Shown: positions 37,264-47,430, numbered from the stretch's first letter. The stretch: 64,000 bases of DNA from Ensifer sp. BR816 (GCF_000378985.1 NZ_KB905372.1:124001-188000); one strand, 5' to 3'. Translations and numbers: made by a program. Notes: generated from the letters alone by a model not told the origin.

Positions 37264-38040
37264 TCAGGGCTGATTGATTTCGCCGTTTTCGGCACCCGTC
37301 AAGAGGGGTGCGCTTTTTTGCTTTCGCATACTCTCGCCCCGGAGAGTGATGCGGTGAGCATTGTGCACGATACGATCGAGTATGGCGTCGGCGACCGTGC
37401 TGTCGGCAATAAGGTCGTGCCAACTCGCCACGGGGACCTGGGCTGTGATCAGGGTAGATTTTCTTTGATAACGCTCCTCGACAATTTCGAAGAGGTGGAA
37501 GCGCTGCTGATCGGAGAGCGTATGTGTTCCAAAGTCGTCGAGGATGAGTAGCTGGACGCGGGTGAGCTTGTCGATGAGGCGGGGAAAGGAGCCATCGAGG
37601 CGGGCAAGCGCGAGATCCTCGAACATGCGCGGCACGCGCACATAGAGCACGGAGTGACCGAGCCTGGCCGCTTGCCTGCCGAAGGCACAGGCCAGCCATG
37701 ACTTTCCGGTGCCGGTGTGGCCGGTGATGATCAGGCCCTCATGGGCGGTGAGCCATTGCCCCTGGGCTAGCGCCATGGTGTTGCGCCGGTCGAGACCGCG
37801 GGCGGCGGCGAAGTCGATATCTTCGATACAGGCCTGGGCAAAGCGTAGCTTGGCGGAGGCGAGCCGGTTACGGATGCGCTTGTCGGCACGCAGGCTGACT
37901 TCGCGGTCGAGCATCAGGCCGAGCCACTCATCGCGGCTGAGCTCATTGGTGCCGGACTGCTCGGTCAATTCGCGCCAGGCGGCGGCCATGCCGGTGAGCC
38001 CGAGGGCTTGCATCTGGTCGAGGGTGGGGTTTGTCAGCAT
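37264..38040 (-). CDS. istB: IS21 helper ATPase IstB (IS21-3)
   Basis: A 258-residue AAA-type ATPase: [20 protein letters not shown] (Walker A), [19 protein letters not shown] (Walker B), [17 protein letters not shown]. It starts at ATG 38040 ([20 protein letters not shown]); an in-frame start at 38055 would overlap istA by 4 nt. Confidence 0.9.
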   Translation of the reverse strand: MLTNPTLDQMQALGLTGMAAAWRELTEQSGTNELSRDEWLGLMLDREVSLRADKRIRNRLASAKLRFAQACIEDIDFAAARGLDRRNTMALAQGQWLTAHEGLIITGHTGTGKSWLACAFGRQAARLGHSVLYVRVPRMFEDLALARLDGSFPRLIDKLTRVQLLILDDFGTHTLSDQQRFHLFEIVEERYQRKSTLITAQVPVASWHDLIADSTVADAILDRIVHNAHRITLRGESMRKQKSAPLLTGAENGEINQP

Positions 38041-38051
38041 TCTTGCTTCCT

Positions 38052-39602
38052 TCACTGATAGTAGGATCGGCCACGGATATTGGTATGCGCAGGCGTGGGG
38101 GCCGCATGTTCAGCCTGCGGTCTTTCCCGGTCGAGGCCGGATTTGAGGATGGAGGCGACGGAGGAATAGGTGATGGCATTGATGGTGAGCGCCCGCTCAC
38201 AGGCCGCATCGAGGCGCTGCGATCCATAGCGCGGCGCCAGCGACAGAATACCCATGGCCGAGCGGTATCCCTGTTCCGGATGCGGCCTGTCGCGCATCAT
38301 GCGTTCAACCAGGATGGCGGCATTGGGGCCGATCTGGGTTGCACGGCCGATCAGATTGGCCGGCGTGGTGTTGGCATAGCGCTGATGCGCCTTGGGCATA
38401 TGGTCATTGATGGTGACGTGGCCGGACCGCTGGGAGCGGCGAACATGGCTGGCGACACGCTGGTGATCATGGAAGATCTCGACCACCCGGTGGGTGAGCC
38501 GCACCTGCAGAGTGCATCCGATCAACCGATGTGGCACCGAGTAGAAGGTCTTGTCGACCTCGACATGATAGTCCGGATGAACCTTCGCCGACTTCCATTC
38601 CGCATATTCGAACGGCACCGCCGGCAAGGGTTTCAAGGCTGCCCGTTCGATCTCCTCGAACAGTTCGCGGCGGCTTTTACCGACGTGGCGCATCGTTCGA
38701 TTGTTCAGCTCCTCGAGCAATTCGGCAATCGCCGTGTTGAGGGCGGCAAGCGAGAAGAAGGTGCGGTTCCTCAGCCGGGCCAGAATCCAGCGTTCCACGA
38801 TCAATACCGCGCCTTCGACCCGGCCCTTGTCGCGCGGTTTCCTGCTGCGTGTCGGCAGGATCGTGGTGTCGTAATGCTCCGCCATGGCGGCGAACGTCGC
38901 AGTCAACGTCGGCTCGAACCAAAGGGCCTTGGCCACCCCTGATTTGAGGTTGTCGCACACGATTGCCTTGGTGACCCCGCCATAGAAGGTCAGAGCACGC
39001 ACCTGGCCGTCGATCCAATCCGGCAACTGCTGACTAAAGCTGGCATGGGCGAAGGTCAGGTTGGAGGCGCCCAGCACCGCGACAAAGATTTGGGCCGGAT
39101 GGATGACACCGGTCGCCGGATCGATCACCGGCACCGTCGGCCCGGCATAGTCGGTCTGCATCACGGCGCCCGCCGCGTGCCGATTGCGGAACGCTACACT
39201 CGTGCGCTGCCGAAAGGCGGCAACCTGCTCGCAAAACCACGTGAAGCCGTAACCATCGGGATGGTTGGCACGGTATTCCTGCCACAAAAGCGTCAGCGTC
39301 ACGCCTTTGCGCTTCAGCTCCCGAACCACCAGCGCCCAGTCCGGCTCGCTGAGATCGCGCGGCGGTCGACCGGCTCGGCCGAACAGCCGCCGCTCCAGCT
39401 TTGCATCCTCGTCCGCACCGACTGGCAACGGCCACGAAAGCCCGGCCTCCCGCGCTCGTAGCAAATAGGTCGATACCGAGCTCTTGCCGATCTTCAGCCG
39501 CTCGGCAATCTCGCGCACCGAAAGACCCTCTTCATGGGTCAGGCGCAGAATCGTCCGGATATCCCTCACTGTCGTTCGTCTTGCTTGCTTCCGTCTCGGC
39601 AT
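38052..39602 (-). CDS. istA: IS21 transposase IstA (IS21-3)
   Basis: A 516-residue DDE transposase. The N-terminal helix-turn-helix is [20 protein letters not shown] then [14 protein letters not shown]; core segments are [36 protein letters not shown] and [16 protein letters not shown]. The end is [11 protein letters not shown]. It is related to the IS21-2 IstA but clearly distinct. Confidence 0.92.
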   Translation of the reverse strand: MPRRKQARRTTVRDIRTILRLTHEEGLSVREIAERLKIGKSSVSTYLLRAREAGLSWPLPVGADEDAKLERRLFGRAGRPPRDLSEPDWALVVRELKRKGVTLTLLWQEYRANHPDGYGFTWFCEQVAAFRQRTSVAFRNRHAAGAVMQTDYAGPTVPVIDPATGVIHPAQIFVAVLGASNLTFAHASFSQQLPDWIDGQVRALTFYGGVTKAIVCDNLKSGVAKALWFEPTLTATFAAMAEHYDTTILPTRSRKPRDKGRVEGAVLIVERWILARLRNRTFFSLAALNTAIAELLEELNNRTMRHVGKSRRELFEEIERAALKPLPAVPFEYAEWKSAKVHPDYHVEVDKTFYSVPHRLIGCTLQVRLTHRVVEIFHDHQRVASHVRRSQRSGHVTINDHMPKAHQRYANTTPANLIGRATQIGPNAAILVERMMRDRPHPEQGYRSAMGILSLAPRYGSQRLDAACERALTINAITYSSVASILKSGLDRERPQAEHAAPTPAHTNIRGRSYYQ

Positions 39603-39779
39603 CGGCCCCTCTCAACGTTGTCGTGAGAGGGGTAACAACCAAGACGGCGCAGCCGCGAACCAACCGTCAAACCGCCGCCGGAAACTGTCCGGGATTTAGC
39701 GGAATCGCTGTCCGGGAATTACTGAAAACTGTGTCCGGAGATTACCGGAAACCCTGTCCGGACGTTGCCGAAACCCGCA

Positions 39780-40567
39780 AAAAGGACAGGAAAGCAACTG
39801 ACGCGTCCTACATCTGGGCCTATCGCAGCGGAAAGGATAGTGTCGAGCCGGTTGTGCTGCTTGAATATCAGCCCGGTCGTGGGCAGGTGCATCCGCAGAC
39901 TTTCCTTGGTGACTATCGCGGCATCCTGATGAGCGACGGCTATCAGGGCTGGCGCACCCTGAAGGGCGCAACGCATGTCGGGTGTATGGCTCACGCCAGG
40001 CGACGCTTCGTCAACGCCTTCAAGGCCGGGAAGAAACAAAGCGGGCCGCCCGCGCAGGCATTGAAGTTCTTCGACCAGCTCTATCGGATTGAAAGGCAGG
40101 TGCGGGACGAAATGCCGGATGACGGCGAAACGCAGGCCGATTGCATCCGGCGCTTGCGCCAGAAGCATAGCGTTCCAGTCCTTGACGCCCTGAAGGAGTG
40201 GCTCGACAGGATGGCCCCCAAGGTCGTGCCCGACACCAAGCTCGGCGATGCGATCTCCTATACGCGAAACCAGTGGCAATATCTGACCCGCTACACCGAA
40301 GACGGCAGGATGCCGATCGACAACAATTTATTGGAACGCGATATCAGAGTTTTTGCCACTGGAAGGAAGAGCTGGCTATTTTGCGACACTGTCGACGGGG
40401 CCAAGGCAAGCGCCGTCATCTACAGCCTTATGCTGACCTGTCGCGCCTGTGGCGTCGAGCCATTCGCCTGGTTGCGACACGTCTTCGCCGAATTGCCGCA
40501 GCGTCCCGACGGCGCCGATATCGACGATCTGCTCCCATTTAACTTCGCCAAATCCACTGCCGCATAA
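39780..40567 (+). pseudogene. tnpC: IS66-C tnpC, segment 3
   Basis: The C-terminal half of TnpC: DASYIWAYRSGKDSVEPVVL, MSDGYQGWRTLKGATHVGCM, AHARRRFVNAF, PIDNNLLERDIRVFATGRKS, and the end PFNFAKSTAA. It includes the intact F-A-T-G-R-K-S-W-L-F motif that E2 disrupted in the sister element IS66-D, and so serves as the uninterrupted reference. Confidence 0.9.
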
Positions 40568-40616
40568 GCCGCTGCGGGCCTCACAAGCCACTGCGTGCAG
40601 CGAAATGAGCGCTTAC

Positions 40617-40645
40617 CGTCAACGCGCACGGAAATGAGCGCTTAC
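40617..40645. repeat. Target duplication of IS66-C and terminal repeat of IS66-D
   Basis: CGTCAACG (40617-40624) is the right target duplication of IS66-C. It is followed by CGCACGGAAATGAGCGCTTAC (40625-40645), an IS66 terminus reading GTAAGCGCTCATTTCC inward, which is the right end of the older IS66-D. Confidence 0.85.
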
Positions 40646-40812
40646 GACCGATCCACGACGCGTGACACTCCGTCAATTCCAGTGGCGTTTCAGGGTCGTT
40701 TCCCTGTTAAGGAACACGCGTCAGCCGATAAGCGTAAGATTTGAAGTTCTGAGCGGACAAACGCGCCCTGTTCGTCCAGGTCTGCCCGCTGTGGCAGTTG
40801 CAAGCCGAGCGC

Positions 40813-41556
40813 TTAGACAGTGAGGTAGCCACCATCCACCGGCAAGGTCACTCCATTTATGAAACTGGCTGCTTTCGATGCTAGGAACACAACCGGGGCC
40901 GCGACCTCATCTGGTTGTCCGAAACGCCCCATTGGGCAATGCCATCCCAACCACTCGTCCATGCTGCTGTCGCCTCCTCTCCCCATTTCAGTGTCGATAT
41001 AACCAGGCGCGACAGCGTTGACCCGGATCGAATATGGGGCGAGTTCCCGACACATGATCTGGGTTAAGGATCGAACACCACCTTTCGAAGCCGTGTAGCT
41101 AACGTGCGCGAATCCGCTAGTGAACGCAACCACAGAAGAGATGTTAATGACTGTACCGCGCGTGGCCTTGAGGCTCGGCAAAAGCGCTCGAGTCATGTCG
41201 AAGGCTCCAGTCAAATTGACCGCGATATTTCGGTCCCATGCAGCCGCCGACGTAGGATCATCCATACGTTCATTGCCACCTATACCAGCATTATTCACAA
41301 GAATAGCGACGTGTCCGAGCCACGCGGGAAGGCGCGCTGCAAGCGCCTCGATTGCGGCTCTATCAGTCACATCAAGTACGTCATGGTGTGCATTAAAGCC
41401 ATCTGCTTGAAGCGATCTTGCAACCTCATGCGCCTTCGTACCGTCCAGATCAATTACCAGAACACGGGCTCCGGCTTGCGCCAATGAACGAGATATCGCG
41501 GCTCCAATACCTCTACCCGCGCCCGTCACCAAGGCAAGCGGGTTATTGTCAAACAT
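40813..41556 (-). CDS. Short-chain dehydrogenase/reductase (SDR)
   Basis: A 247-residue classical SDR. The NAD(P)-binding motif TGAGRGIGAAI is at about residues 11-21, then NNAG, INISSVVAF with the catalytic Ser, and YTASKGG with the catalytic Tyr and Lys; the end FINGVTLPVDGGYLTV is typical. It is the last gene of the minus-strand operon that begins at 45487. In acetoin-type operons an SDR commonly interconverts acetoin, diacetyl and butanediol, so that is a reasonable guess; 3-oxoacyl reductase is an alternative. Confidence 0.87.
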   Translation of the reverse strand: MFDNNPLALVTGAGRGIGAAISRSLAQAGARVLVIDLDGTKAHEVARSLQADGFNAHHDVLDVTDRAAIEALAARLPAWLGHVAILVNNAGIGGNERMDDPTSAAAWDRNIAVNLTGAFDMTRALLPSLKATRGTVINISSVVAFTSGFAHVSYTASKGGVRSLTQIMCRELAPYSIRVNAVAPGYIDTEMGRGGDSSMDEWLGWHCPMGRFGQPDEVAAPVVFLASKAASFINGVTLPVDGGYLTV

Positions 41557-41612
41557 CGTAAATCTCCTTGAATGGGTTCCTCAGCGGAGGTTGCGCTCCA
41601 TCGATGTGATCG

Positions 41613-42443
41613 CTACGGGGTGTCCCATGCTGGAGCGTAATCCCGATCATAAATTCGAATGTTCCGTGACCGGAGTTGTGCAATAGCCGCCATCTCTTCA
41701 TTGGAAAGTTCAAAATCGAAGATGTCGATGTTCTCCGCTAGCCATTCTCTACGTTCGGCACGCGGAATCGCCACGACATTCTCCTGCTGGATATGCCAGC
41801 GTAAAACGATTTGCACCGGGCTTTTCTGATGGCGTTTCGAGACTTCTTCGATAACTGGCTCCTGAAAAAGCGCCTGACCGCTTCCTAAAGGTGCATAGGC
41901 GACCATTGCCATACCAGCCTTGCGACAACTAGCATACACCTTGCTCTGATCTAGATAGGGGTGATACTCTACTTGGTTTGCCACAAGAGGTCCGTCGGAC
42001 AGACCCACAGCATCAGCTACCATGTGGCTGGGAAAATTCGACACACCGATATGTCGCGCGATTCCCAGATTACGTGCCCTGTTCAGTGCTTTGATCGAAT
42101 CTGCCAGTGGAATCGCGGGATTGGGCCAGTGAATGAGAAGCAGGTCAATTACGTCAAGACCAAGTCGCTCCAAACTTCTCTCTGCGGACTTCTCCAAATC
42201 ACCCGGTCCAATATCCGTGAGCCAGACCTTAGTTGTCACGAAAACATCGTCGCGCGGCACTCCTGAGTGCCGCAGCCCCTCGCCGACCGCATCCTCATTT
42301 TCATAAGTGGAGCCCGTGTCCAGGTGACGGTATCCCAGGGATAACGCGTCGGCTACCAGCTCGGCGCACGCCTCGCCCTTGAGGGTCCAAGTTCCACATC
42401 CGATCACGGGAATAGCCGCGCCGTTCACTAATACCTTTCTCAA
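41613..42443 (-). CDS. Aldo/keto reductase
   Basis: A 276-residue AKR-family NADPH oxidoreductase. The tetrad is visible: Asp and Tyr in YRHLDTGSTYENE, Lys in VTTKVW, and His in LLLIHWPNP; the cofactor-binding IPRAERREWLAEN lies near the C-terminus. It lies 57 nt upstream of the SDR in the same operon. It is a close paralogue (about two-thirds identical by eye) of the reductase at 53261-54100, which is linked to the Ehu-like transporter. The shared reductase hints that both units act in one pathway. Confidence 0.88.
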   Translation of the reverse strand: MRKVLVNGAAIPVIGCGTWTLKGEACAELVADALSLGYRHLDTGSTYENEDAVGEGLRHSGVPRDDVFVTTKVWLTDIGPGDLEKSAERSLERLGLDVIDLLLIHWPNPAIPLADSIKALNRARNLGIARHIGVSNFPSHMVADAVGLSDGPLVANQVEYHPYLDQSKVYASCRKAGMAMVAYAPLGSGQALFQEPVIEEVSKRHQKSPVQIVLRWHIQQENVVAIPRAERREWLAENIDIFDFELSNEEMAAIAQLRSRNIRIYDRDYAPAWDTP

Positions 42444-42510
42444 TCAAAGCCTCCAGCATAATCCGTTACAATTTTCTCGCATAGTCATCAATTCAGGAGC
42501 CGGACTTCAG

Positions 42511-43200
42511 CTATGCCAAGCGCTCAGGATGAGTGATAACTTCGCGCAACGTCTGTAAAAATCTGCCTGCTTCCGCGCCATCGATGGCGCGATGATCAAC
42601 AGATAGTGTGAAGGTCACGACGGTCGCGACTTTGACTGCCCCGTCAGTGGCCGGTACAACGATAGGAGTAGCCTTCCCAACCGCTAGGATCGCGCATTGG
42701 GGGACGTTAATAATGGCATCAAACTGTTCGACGCCGTATCCGCCAAGGTTCGAAATGCTGAACGATCCGCCCGAAATTTCGTTCATCTTCAAGGCGTTTC
42801 GTCCCGCTCTTTCAGTGAAACCCTTTACCTCGGCGGCAATAGCCCTGAGAGACTTCTTTTCCGCCCCCCGAACAACTGGCGTCGCGAGACCTCCCTGAAC
42901 AGCAATCACGACAGAAATGTCCGCAGTGTGAACCCTCTCAATATGTTTTTCAGCCATCCGGCTATTGATGGCTGGGTTCTCTATCAAAGACAACGCAACC
43001 GCTCTTATGATGCAATCATTGATTGACACCTTCGACGCCGGATCAGCTTCATTGAATGCGGTTCGCCAAGCCATCAGCTTGTCAACTTCGATCTTCGCAA
43101 TCAGACGGAAATGGGGAACCGTCTGCTTAGCCTGGGTCATGCGCGCGGCTATCGCTTTCCGCAGTGGTGTGAGTGGAACTTCTGTGAATGAAACGGGCAT
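42511..43200 (-). CDS. 2-oxo acid dehydrogenase E2, stand-alone acyltransferase domain
   Basis: A 229-residue protein consisting only of the E2 catalytic domain: EVPLTPLRKAIAARMTQAKQ at the start, SFSISNLGGYGVEQFDAIIN, and the active-site SVDHRAIDGAEAGRFL. A normal AcoC or PdhC carries lipoyl and peripheral-subunit-binding domains before it. Here the lipoyl domain is a separate gene whose TGA overlaps this ATG (TGATG), and the peripheral-subunit-binding domain is missing. The reaction is transfer of the acyl group from lipoyl to CoA. Confidence 0.87.
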   Translation of the reverse strand: MPVSFTEVPLTPLRKAIAARMTQAKQTVPHFRLIAKIEVDKLMAWRTAFNEADPASKVSINDCIIRAVALSLIENPAINSRMAEKHIERVHTADISVVIAVQGGLATPVVRGAEKKSLRAIAAEVKGFTERAGRNALKMNEISGGSFSISNLGGYGVEQFDAIINVPQCAILAVGKATPIVVPATDGAVKVATVVTFTLSVDHRAIDGAEAGRFLQTLREVITHPERLA

Positions 43201-43436
43201 CACTCTTCTATCATTCCAATGACAGCATTGACCTCAACCGTGGCACCTTCGTCCGCCACGATGCTCGCCAAGGTTCCTGAAGCTGGTGCTTCTACCTCAA
43301 CAGTTGCTTTCGCTGTTTCAACTTCAGCAATGACCTCGCCTTCGTTCACTTGGTCACCGACATTTTTCAGCCACTTCACTACAGTGGCCTCTTCAATACC
43401 CATCCCACTCGATGGCATGATTACTTCTGTTGTCAT
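43200..43436 (-). CDS. Stand-alone lipoyl-carrier protein
   Basis: A 78-residue biotinyl/lipoyl domain: MPSSGMGIEEATVVKWLKNV, then GEVIAEVETAKATVEVEAPA with the lipoylated Lys in ETAKA, and a final GMIEE. It is exactly one domain long and overlaps the E2 catalytic gene by 4 nt in a different frame, so it is a genuine separate protein rather than a frameshifted AcoC: no linker or peripheral-subunit-binding domain is encoded between the two. Confidence 0.85.
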   Translation of the reverse strand: MTTEVIMPSSGMGIEEATVVKWLKNVGDQVNEGEVIAEVETAKATVEVEAPASGTLASIVADEGATVEVNAVIGMIEE

Positions 43437-43465
43437 TTTCTAACTCCGTTTCCGCATCCAAAGTG

Positions 43466-44467
43466 TCAAAGCAAGCGGCGGACCGCAGCGATGATGTCGT
43501 TCTTAGAAGGGAAGAAGTCCTTCTCCAAAGCCGGGCTAAAGGGCACGTGAATGTCAGGAGCACAAACGCGAAGGATGGGCTTCTTCAGAAGGTCAAATGC
43601 TTCCTCCGCCATCACAGCAGAAATCTCACTGCCAACGTTGCAAACCTGATGGGCGTTTTCAACAATCAACAGCCGACCCGTCTTCGCGACCGACTTCTTA
43701 AACGTCTGGTGATCTAGTGGTTTTAGCGTTCGCGGGTCGATCACCTCGACAGAGATCCCTTCAGCTGAAAGAGCATTCACAGCTTCCATGGTTGGGCGGA
43801 TAGCGCCAGCGATTGCGATAAGCGTCACGTCTGTGCCTTCTCGCTTGATATCTGCTTTTCCGATCGGCACGAGGAAGTCTGGGTCGGTGGGCACGTCACC
43901 TTTGAGCGGCCACAAGCGGGTGTCTTCAAATACAAGAACGGGATTTCCGTCGCGCACAGCTGACTTCATCAAGCCTTTGATATCAGCTGGACTCGTTGGA
44001 CTAATAATTTTGAGCCCAGGCACGTTCATAAAAAACGGATACGGTCGGTCGGCATGTTGGGCCGCCTTGGATCCAACTGAGAACATGCAGCACCGGAATA
44101 CAATTGGGATGTCAATCTGTCCGCCCGTCATATAACGCAACTTAGCAGCTTGATTGATAATCTGATCTGAGGCGAGGTACACAAAGCTCGCAATTGAAAG
44201 ATCTACGATGGGACGGGAGCCATTAATTGCGGCGCCAATGCCGAGACCCGTGAAACTACCCTCCGAGATCGGCATGTTCCAAACTCGGTTCTTGCCAAAA
44301 CGCTCGACGAGCTTGTCACCACCATAAACGGAAATGTCCTCCCCCATCAGGAATACGCGTTCATCACGCTCCATTTCCTCGAACTGAGCTTGCATTAGCG
44401 CGTCCAGATAAGTCATCTGGACGGAAGCGCCGGTCGCCGGCTCAGTCTTCTGCTTTAAGTTTTCCAT
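43466..44467 (-). CDS. 2-oxo acid / acetoin dehydrogenase E1 beta subunit
   Basis: A 333-residue transketolase-like E1 beta: MTYLDALMQAQFEEMERDER, VFLMGEDISVYGG, ISEGSFTGLGIGAAINGSRP, and the C-terminal VCAPDIHVPFSPALEKDFFP. It is encoded 3 nt after E1 alpha. Together they form the thiamine-diphosphate decarboxylase or acetoin-cleaving component that passes the acyl group to the lipoyl protein. Confidence 0.9.
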   Translation of the reverse strand: MENLKQKTEPATGASVQMTYLDALMQAQFEEMERDERVFLMGEDISVYGGDKLVERFGKNRVWNMPISEGSFTGLGIGAAINGSRPIVDLSIASFVYLASDQIINQAAKLRYMTGGQIDIPIVFRCCMFSVGSKAAQHADRPYPFFMNVPGLKIISPTSPADIKGLMKSAVRDGNPVLVFEDTRLWPLKGDVPTDPDFLVPIGKADIKREGTDVTLIAIAGAIRPTMEAVNALSAEGISVEVIDPRTLKPLDHQTFKKSVAKTGRLLIVENAHQVCNVGSEISAVMAEEAFDLLKKPILRVCAPDIHVPFSPALEKDFFPSKNDIIAAVRRLL

Positions 44468-44470
44468 CCT

Positions 44471-45487
44471 TCAGTTCCTCTCCAGCCCTGCTGCAAAACT
44501 GTTGTGGCCTACAAGAGGCGAATTGAACATATAATCGGACAGCGTCTCAGGTTTAGGCATCGGGCTTTCGAGCGCGAATTGGACGGCCTGCTTTATAGCC
44601 GCTGTGACTTCGGCCTCAATGTCCGCGAGTTGTTGTTCTGACAGCCCTTCAGCCAAAAGATGGGTACGGTACAGTTTGATAGGATCACGATCCCGTTTGT
44701 AAGCCTCCACTTCTTCGACTGGCCGGTATGGCTGCCCTGGAATGACGAGTCCAAAGTTATGTTCGTCGAAGCGGTAAGTGTTCGCGACTATGAGGGTGGG
44801 ACCTTCTCCTGCCCGTGCACGCCTGACGGCTTCAGCAGCAGCACCGAATACGGCAACAACGTCTTGCCCGTCGACCGTCACCCCGGGCATCCCATAGCCA
44901 CCGGCTCGAAGAGCGATGTCTGGTTGGCCATGGCTTTGCGCAACGGACGTCGAGATTGCATAGCCGTTATTTTCGCAGAGAAATATCACGGGAAGCTTCC
45001 ACAGCGACGCCATATTCAAGCTTTCGTGGAACGTGCCCTGGTTGACCGCCCCATCTCCAAAGAAACAAAGCGTAACCTGGTCGATATCGCGGATTTTGGC
45101 GCTGAAAGCGCATCCTATAGCGAGGGGCAAGCCACCGCCGACAATAGCGGATTCACTGATGATCCCGACGGACTTATCGGCAAGGTGCATCGAACCGCCG
45201 CGGCCCTTGCAGATGCCACCTTCTTTGCCCATCAATTCGGCCATCAGCGCATCCAGATGCGCACCTTTCCCAATTGGATGGCCATGTGAACGATGGGTTC
45301 CCGTCATGGCGTCTTTATCGCTAAGGGCCAAACAGGCGCCTACGATAGCTGCCTCCTGCCCGATACTTGCATGGAAGGAACCGGGTATCCTCCCAGCTTT
45401 GGACTGGCGCATACCTTCTTCCTCGAAACGTCGGATGCGCAACATCCGTCTATACGCTTCAAACTTCTGATCATCGCTTAAGTGCAT
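44471..45487 (-). CDS. 2-oxo acid / acetoin dehydrogenase E1 alpha subunit
   Basis: A 338-residue E1 alpha: RRMLRIRRFEEEGMRQSKAG, GTHRSHGHPIGKG, and the thiamine-diphosphate motif GDGAVNQGTFHESLNMASLW ending FLCENN. It resembles AcoA more than PdhA (short N-terminus, GKGAHLDALMAELMGKEGG). The start is ATG 45487 with a TTG at 45493 in frame. It heads an operon of E1 alpha, E1 beta, lipoyl, E2, AKR and SDR. No dihydrolipoamide dehydrogenase gene is present, so E3 must come from elsewhere. Confidence 0.9.
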   Translation of the reverse strand: MHLSDDQKFEAYRRMLRIRRFEEEGMRQSKAGRIPGSFHASIGQEAAIVGACLALSDKDAMTGTHRSHGHPIGKGAHLDALMAELMGKEGGICKGRGGSMHLADKSVGIISESAIVGGGLPLAIGCAFSAKIRDIDQVTLCFFGDGAVNQGTFHESLNMASLWKLPVIFLCENNGYAISTSVAQSHGQPDIALRAGGYGMPGVTVDGQDVVAVFGAAAEAVRRARAGEGPTLIVANTYRFDEHNFGLVIPGQPYRPVEEVEAYKRDRDPIKLYRTHLLAEGLSEQQLADIEAEVTAAIKQAVQFALESPMPKPETLSDYMFNSPLVGHNSFAAGLERN

Positions 45488-45598
45488 AGTCAATCAACGC
45501 TCCAACGTCTGAATGGGAGTATTCTAGCTCCCCGAAAAAGACAGTTTGCGACGAACTTACGGCACTATGTGTGGAATACCTGCTTTTGATGACAAAAT

Positions 45599-45615
45599 GC
45601 GCAGAAATTGTGCGT
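45599..45615. promoter_or_regulatory. Operator-like palindrome GCGCA-N7-TGCGT (site 3)
   Basis: GCGCA GAAATTG TGCGT lies 111 nt upstream of the E1 alpha start. It has the same half-sites, spacing and AT-rich centre as sites 1, 2, 4 and 5. Confidence 0.6.
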
Positions 45616-45777
45616 GACGGAGCCGTAGCTCTCGTCAAGCTAAACTGCGAGTCGTTATCTGCAACGGCCACAGTGCACTGTATGCGCCGTCTACGCCCCA
45701 TTGATTTTACAATTTAGGCTACGGGGTAAAGCTACCTGCGGGCCGGATGTGAGCTCACCGGATAGTATCTGACGAGC

Positions 45778-47430
45778 TCATTGTGAGGCTTTGATGCGGG
45801 CGGCGTATGCCCATGGCATCAGGGCATCGATGTCCTTGGCGAGGTGGCCGTTTGCGAGACGGGTGAAGAGGTCGCACAGGTAGGCGTAGGGCTCGACGCC
45901 GTTCATTTTGCACGTGCCGATCAGGCTGGCAAAGCGGGCCCAATTTCGCCCCCCTTCATCGTGCCCGGCAAAGAGCGCATTGCGGCGGTTCATGGCGGGG
46001 CGGCGGATGGCGTTTTCCACCAGGTTGGAGTCAATATCGACGTGGCCGTCGCCCAGGAACAGCCGGAAGCCCTCCTGTCGCGTCAGCATATAGGCCAGGG
46101 CTTTTCCGAGATCAGACTTGCGTGAGACACGCGAAGCCTGTGCTGCGATCCAGGTAAAGAACTCGTCCACCAGCGGAAGGGAAAGGTCCTGTCGGACCGC
46201 CCGGCGATGTTCGGGATCTGAACTGCGGATACTGTCTTCGATCTTGTAGAGGGCGGCGATCCGCACCAGCGCCTCGTCGACGATAGGTGATCCGCTCTTT
46301 GGCGTGGCCTTGATCAGCTTTCTGCGCCCGTGCGCCCAACAGAAAGCCAGCTTCAATGGGTCGCCACCCACCCGGTCTGGCGTGGCGAGGTGAGAGTAAC
46401 CGCCATAGGCATCAACCTGGATTGTGCCGTTGAACCCATTGAGGATCTCGGCGGCATATTCGCCTTTACGCCCGGGCCGATAATGGAACACCACGCCCGG
46501 CGGCGCTAAGCCGTTCCAGCCGCGGTCGTCGCGTAGCACGGCCCATAGATAACCCGTCTTCGTCTTGCCTCGCCCCGGATCCAGAACCGGAGCGGTGGTC
46601 TCGTCGACATAGAGCCTTGTGCTCTCCCAAAGCAGCCGTTTGGCCATATGGTCGACCACCGGTGCGATTTCGCAACCCGTGCGCCCCATCCAGTCGGAAA
46701 GGACAGTGCGGTCGATCGGCACTCCATGTCGCGCCATGACCTCGGCCTGCCGGTTGAGCGGCATATGTTCGGAATGCTTGGAGACGGCAATCTCCGCCAG
46801 AAGGGCTTCCGTCGGCCAGCTTGCCTCCAAAAGATGCGCCGGCGCTTTGGCCTGGACGACGCCGGTTCGACCCTTTGGGCATGCGTATTTCGGGCGGATC
46901 GTGACGATCACCTCGTAGCGCGCCGGGACCCGGTCGAGCCGTTCCGTCCGATCCTCGCCGATCCGGACCATGTTGCCGCAACCGCAGGGACAAACGATGC
47001 TCTCGGGCTCGATCACTCTCTCGACCCGCGGCAGGTGTTCGGGCAGTGCACGGGCCTTACGCTCCTTGCGAGGAGCGACTTTTTCCGGATCGGATGTGCT
47101 GGCTTCGATCTTCTTCTCGACGGCGGCGATCCGTGCCTGTGTTTCGGCGATCGCCGTTTCAAGGTCTTCCAGCGCCAGTTCCATCTGCGCCGGATCGAGC
47201 TTTTCCGATTTCGGCCCGAACTTCGTGCGCCGATAGTCGTGAACCTGCCCCTCAAGCTTCTCGATCAGTTCCTTCAGCTCGGCGATGAAGGCGTCCTTTT
47301 CGACAACCACAGCCTGCTCATGCTGACGTGCGGCACGCTCGACCGACAGCTCGACCTGCATCGCCGCAAAGGCTTTGACAACCTCTGGCGGAAGGTCCGG
47401 AAACTGGCTGAGATCAAGCGGCGGCGACAT
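45778..47430 (-). CDS. tnpC: IS66 transposase TnpC (IS66-F)
   Basis: A 550-residue intact transposase. It has an N-terminal coiled coil (ELKELIEKLEGQVHDYRRTK), zinc-binding CPCGCGNMVRIGEDRTER, the catalytic core (YVDETTAPVLDPG, DAYGGYSHL, CWAHGRRKLI) and the end DALMPWAYAARIKASQ. Its sequence at the E1/E2 target region is PAMNRRNALFAGHDEGG, not G-R-K-S-W-L-F, and this tnpC is uninterrupted. Confidence 0.92.
   Translation of the reverse strand: MSPPLDLSQFPDLPPEVVKAFAAMQVELSVERAARQHEQAVVVEKDAFIAELKELIEKLEGQVHDYRRTKFGPKSEKLDPAQMELALEDLETAIAETQARIAAVEKKIEASTSDPEKVAPRKERKARALPEHLPRVERVIEPESIVCPCGCGNMVRIGEDRTERLDRVPARYEVIVTIRPKYACPKGRTGVVQAKAPAHLLEASWPTEALLAEIAVSKHSEHMPLNRQAEVMARHGVPIDRTVLSDWMGRTGCEIAPVVDHMAKRLLWESTRLYVDETTAPVLDPGRGKTKTGYLWAVLRDDRGWNGLAPPGVVFHYRPGRKGEYAAEILNGFNGTIQVDAYGGYSHLATPDRVGGDPLKLAFCWAHGRRKLIKATPKSGSPIVDEALVRIAALYKIEDSIRSSDPEHRRAVRQDLSLPLVDEFFTWIAAQASRVSRKSDLGKALAYMLTRQEGFRLFLGDGHVDIDSNLVENAIRRPAMNRRNALFAGHDEGGRNWARFASLIGTCKMNGVEPYAYLCDLFTRLANGHLAKDIDALMPWAYAARIKASQ

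Larger units (their letters stand above)
37158..39779 (-). mobile_element. IS21 family element IS21-3
   Basis: A complete 2622-bp element with ends TGCGCGCTTCGCAAAAGT and (inward from the right) TGCGGGTTTCGGCAACGT. Repeated GTCCGG(A/G) motifs lie inside each end. The target AAAAGG is duplicated at 37152-37157 and 39780-39785. It carries istA and istB on the minus strand. Confidence 0.92.

Noticed and set aside
40625-40653. Target duplication for IS66-D
   Set aside because: The right flank reads GACCGATC, but the left end of IS66-D has been lost, so no matching copy could be identified.
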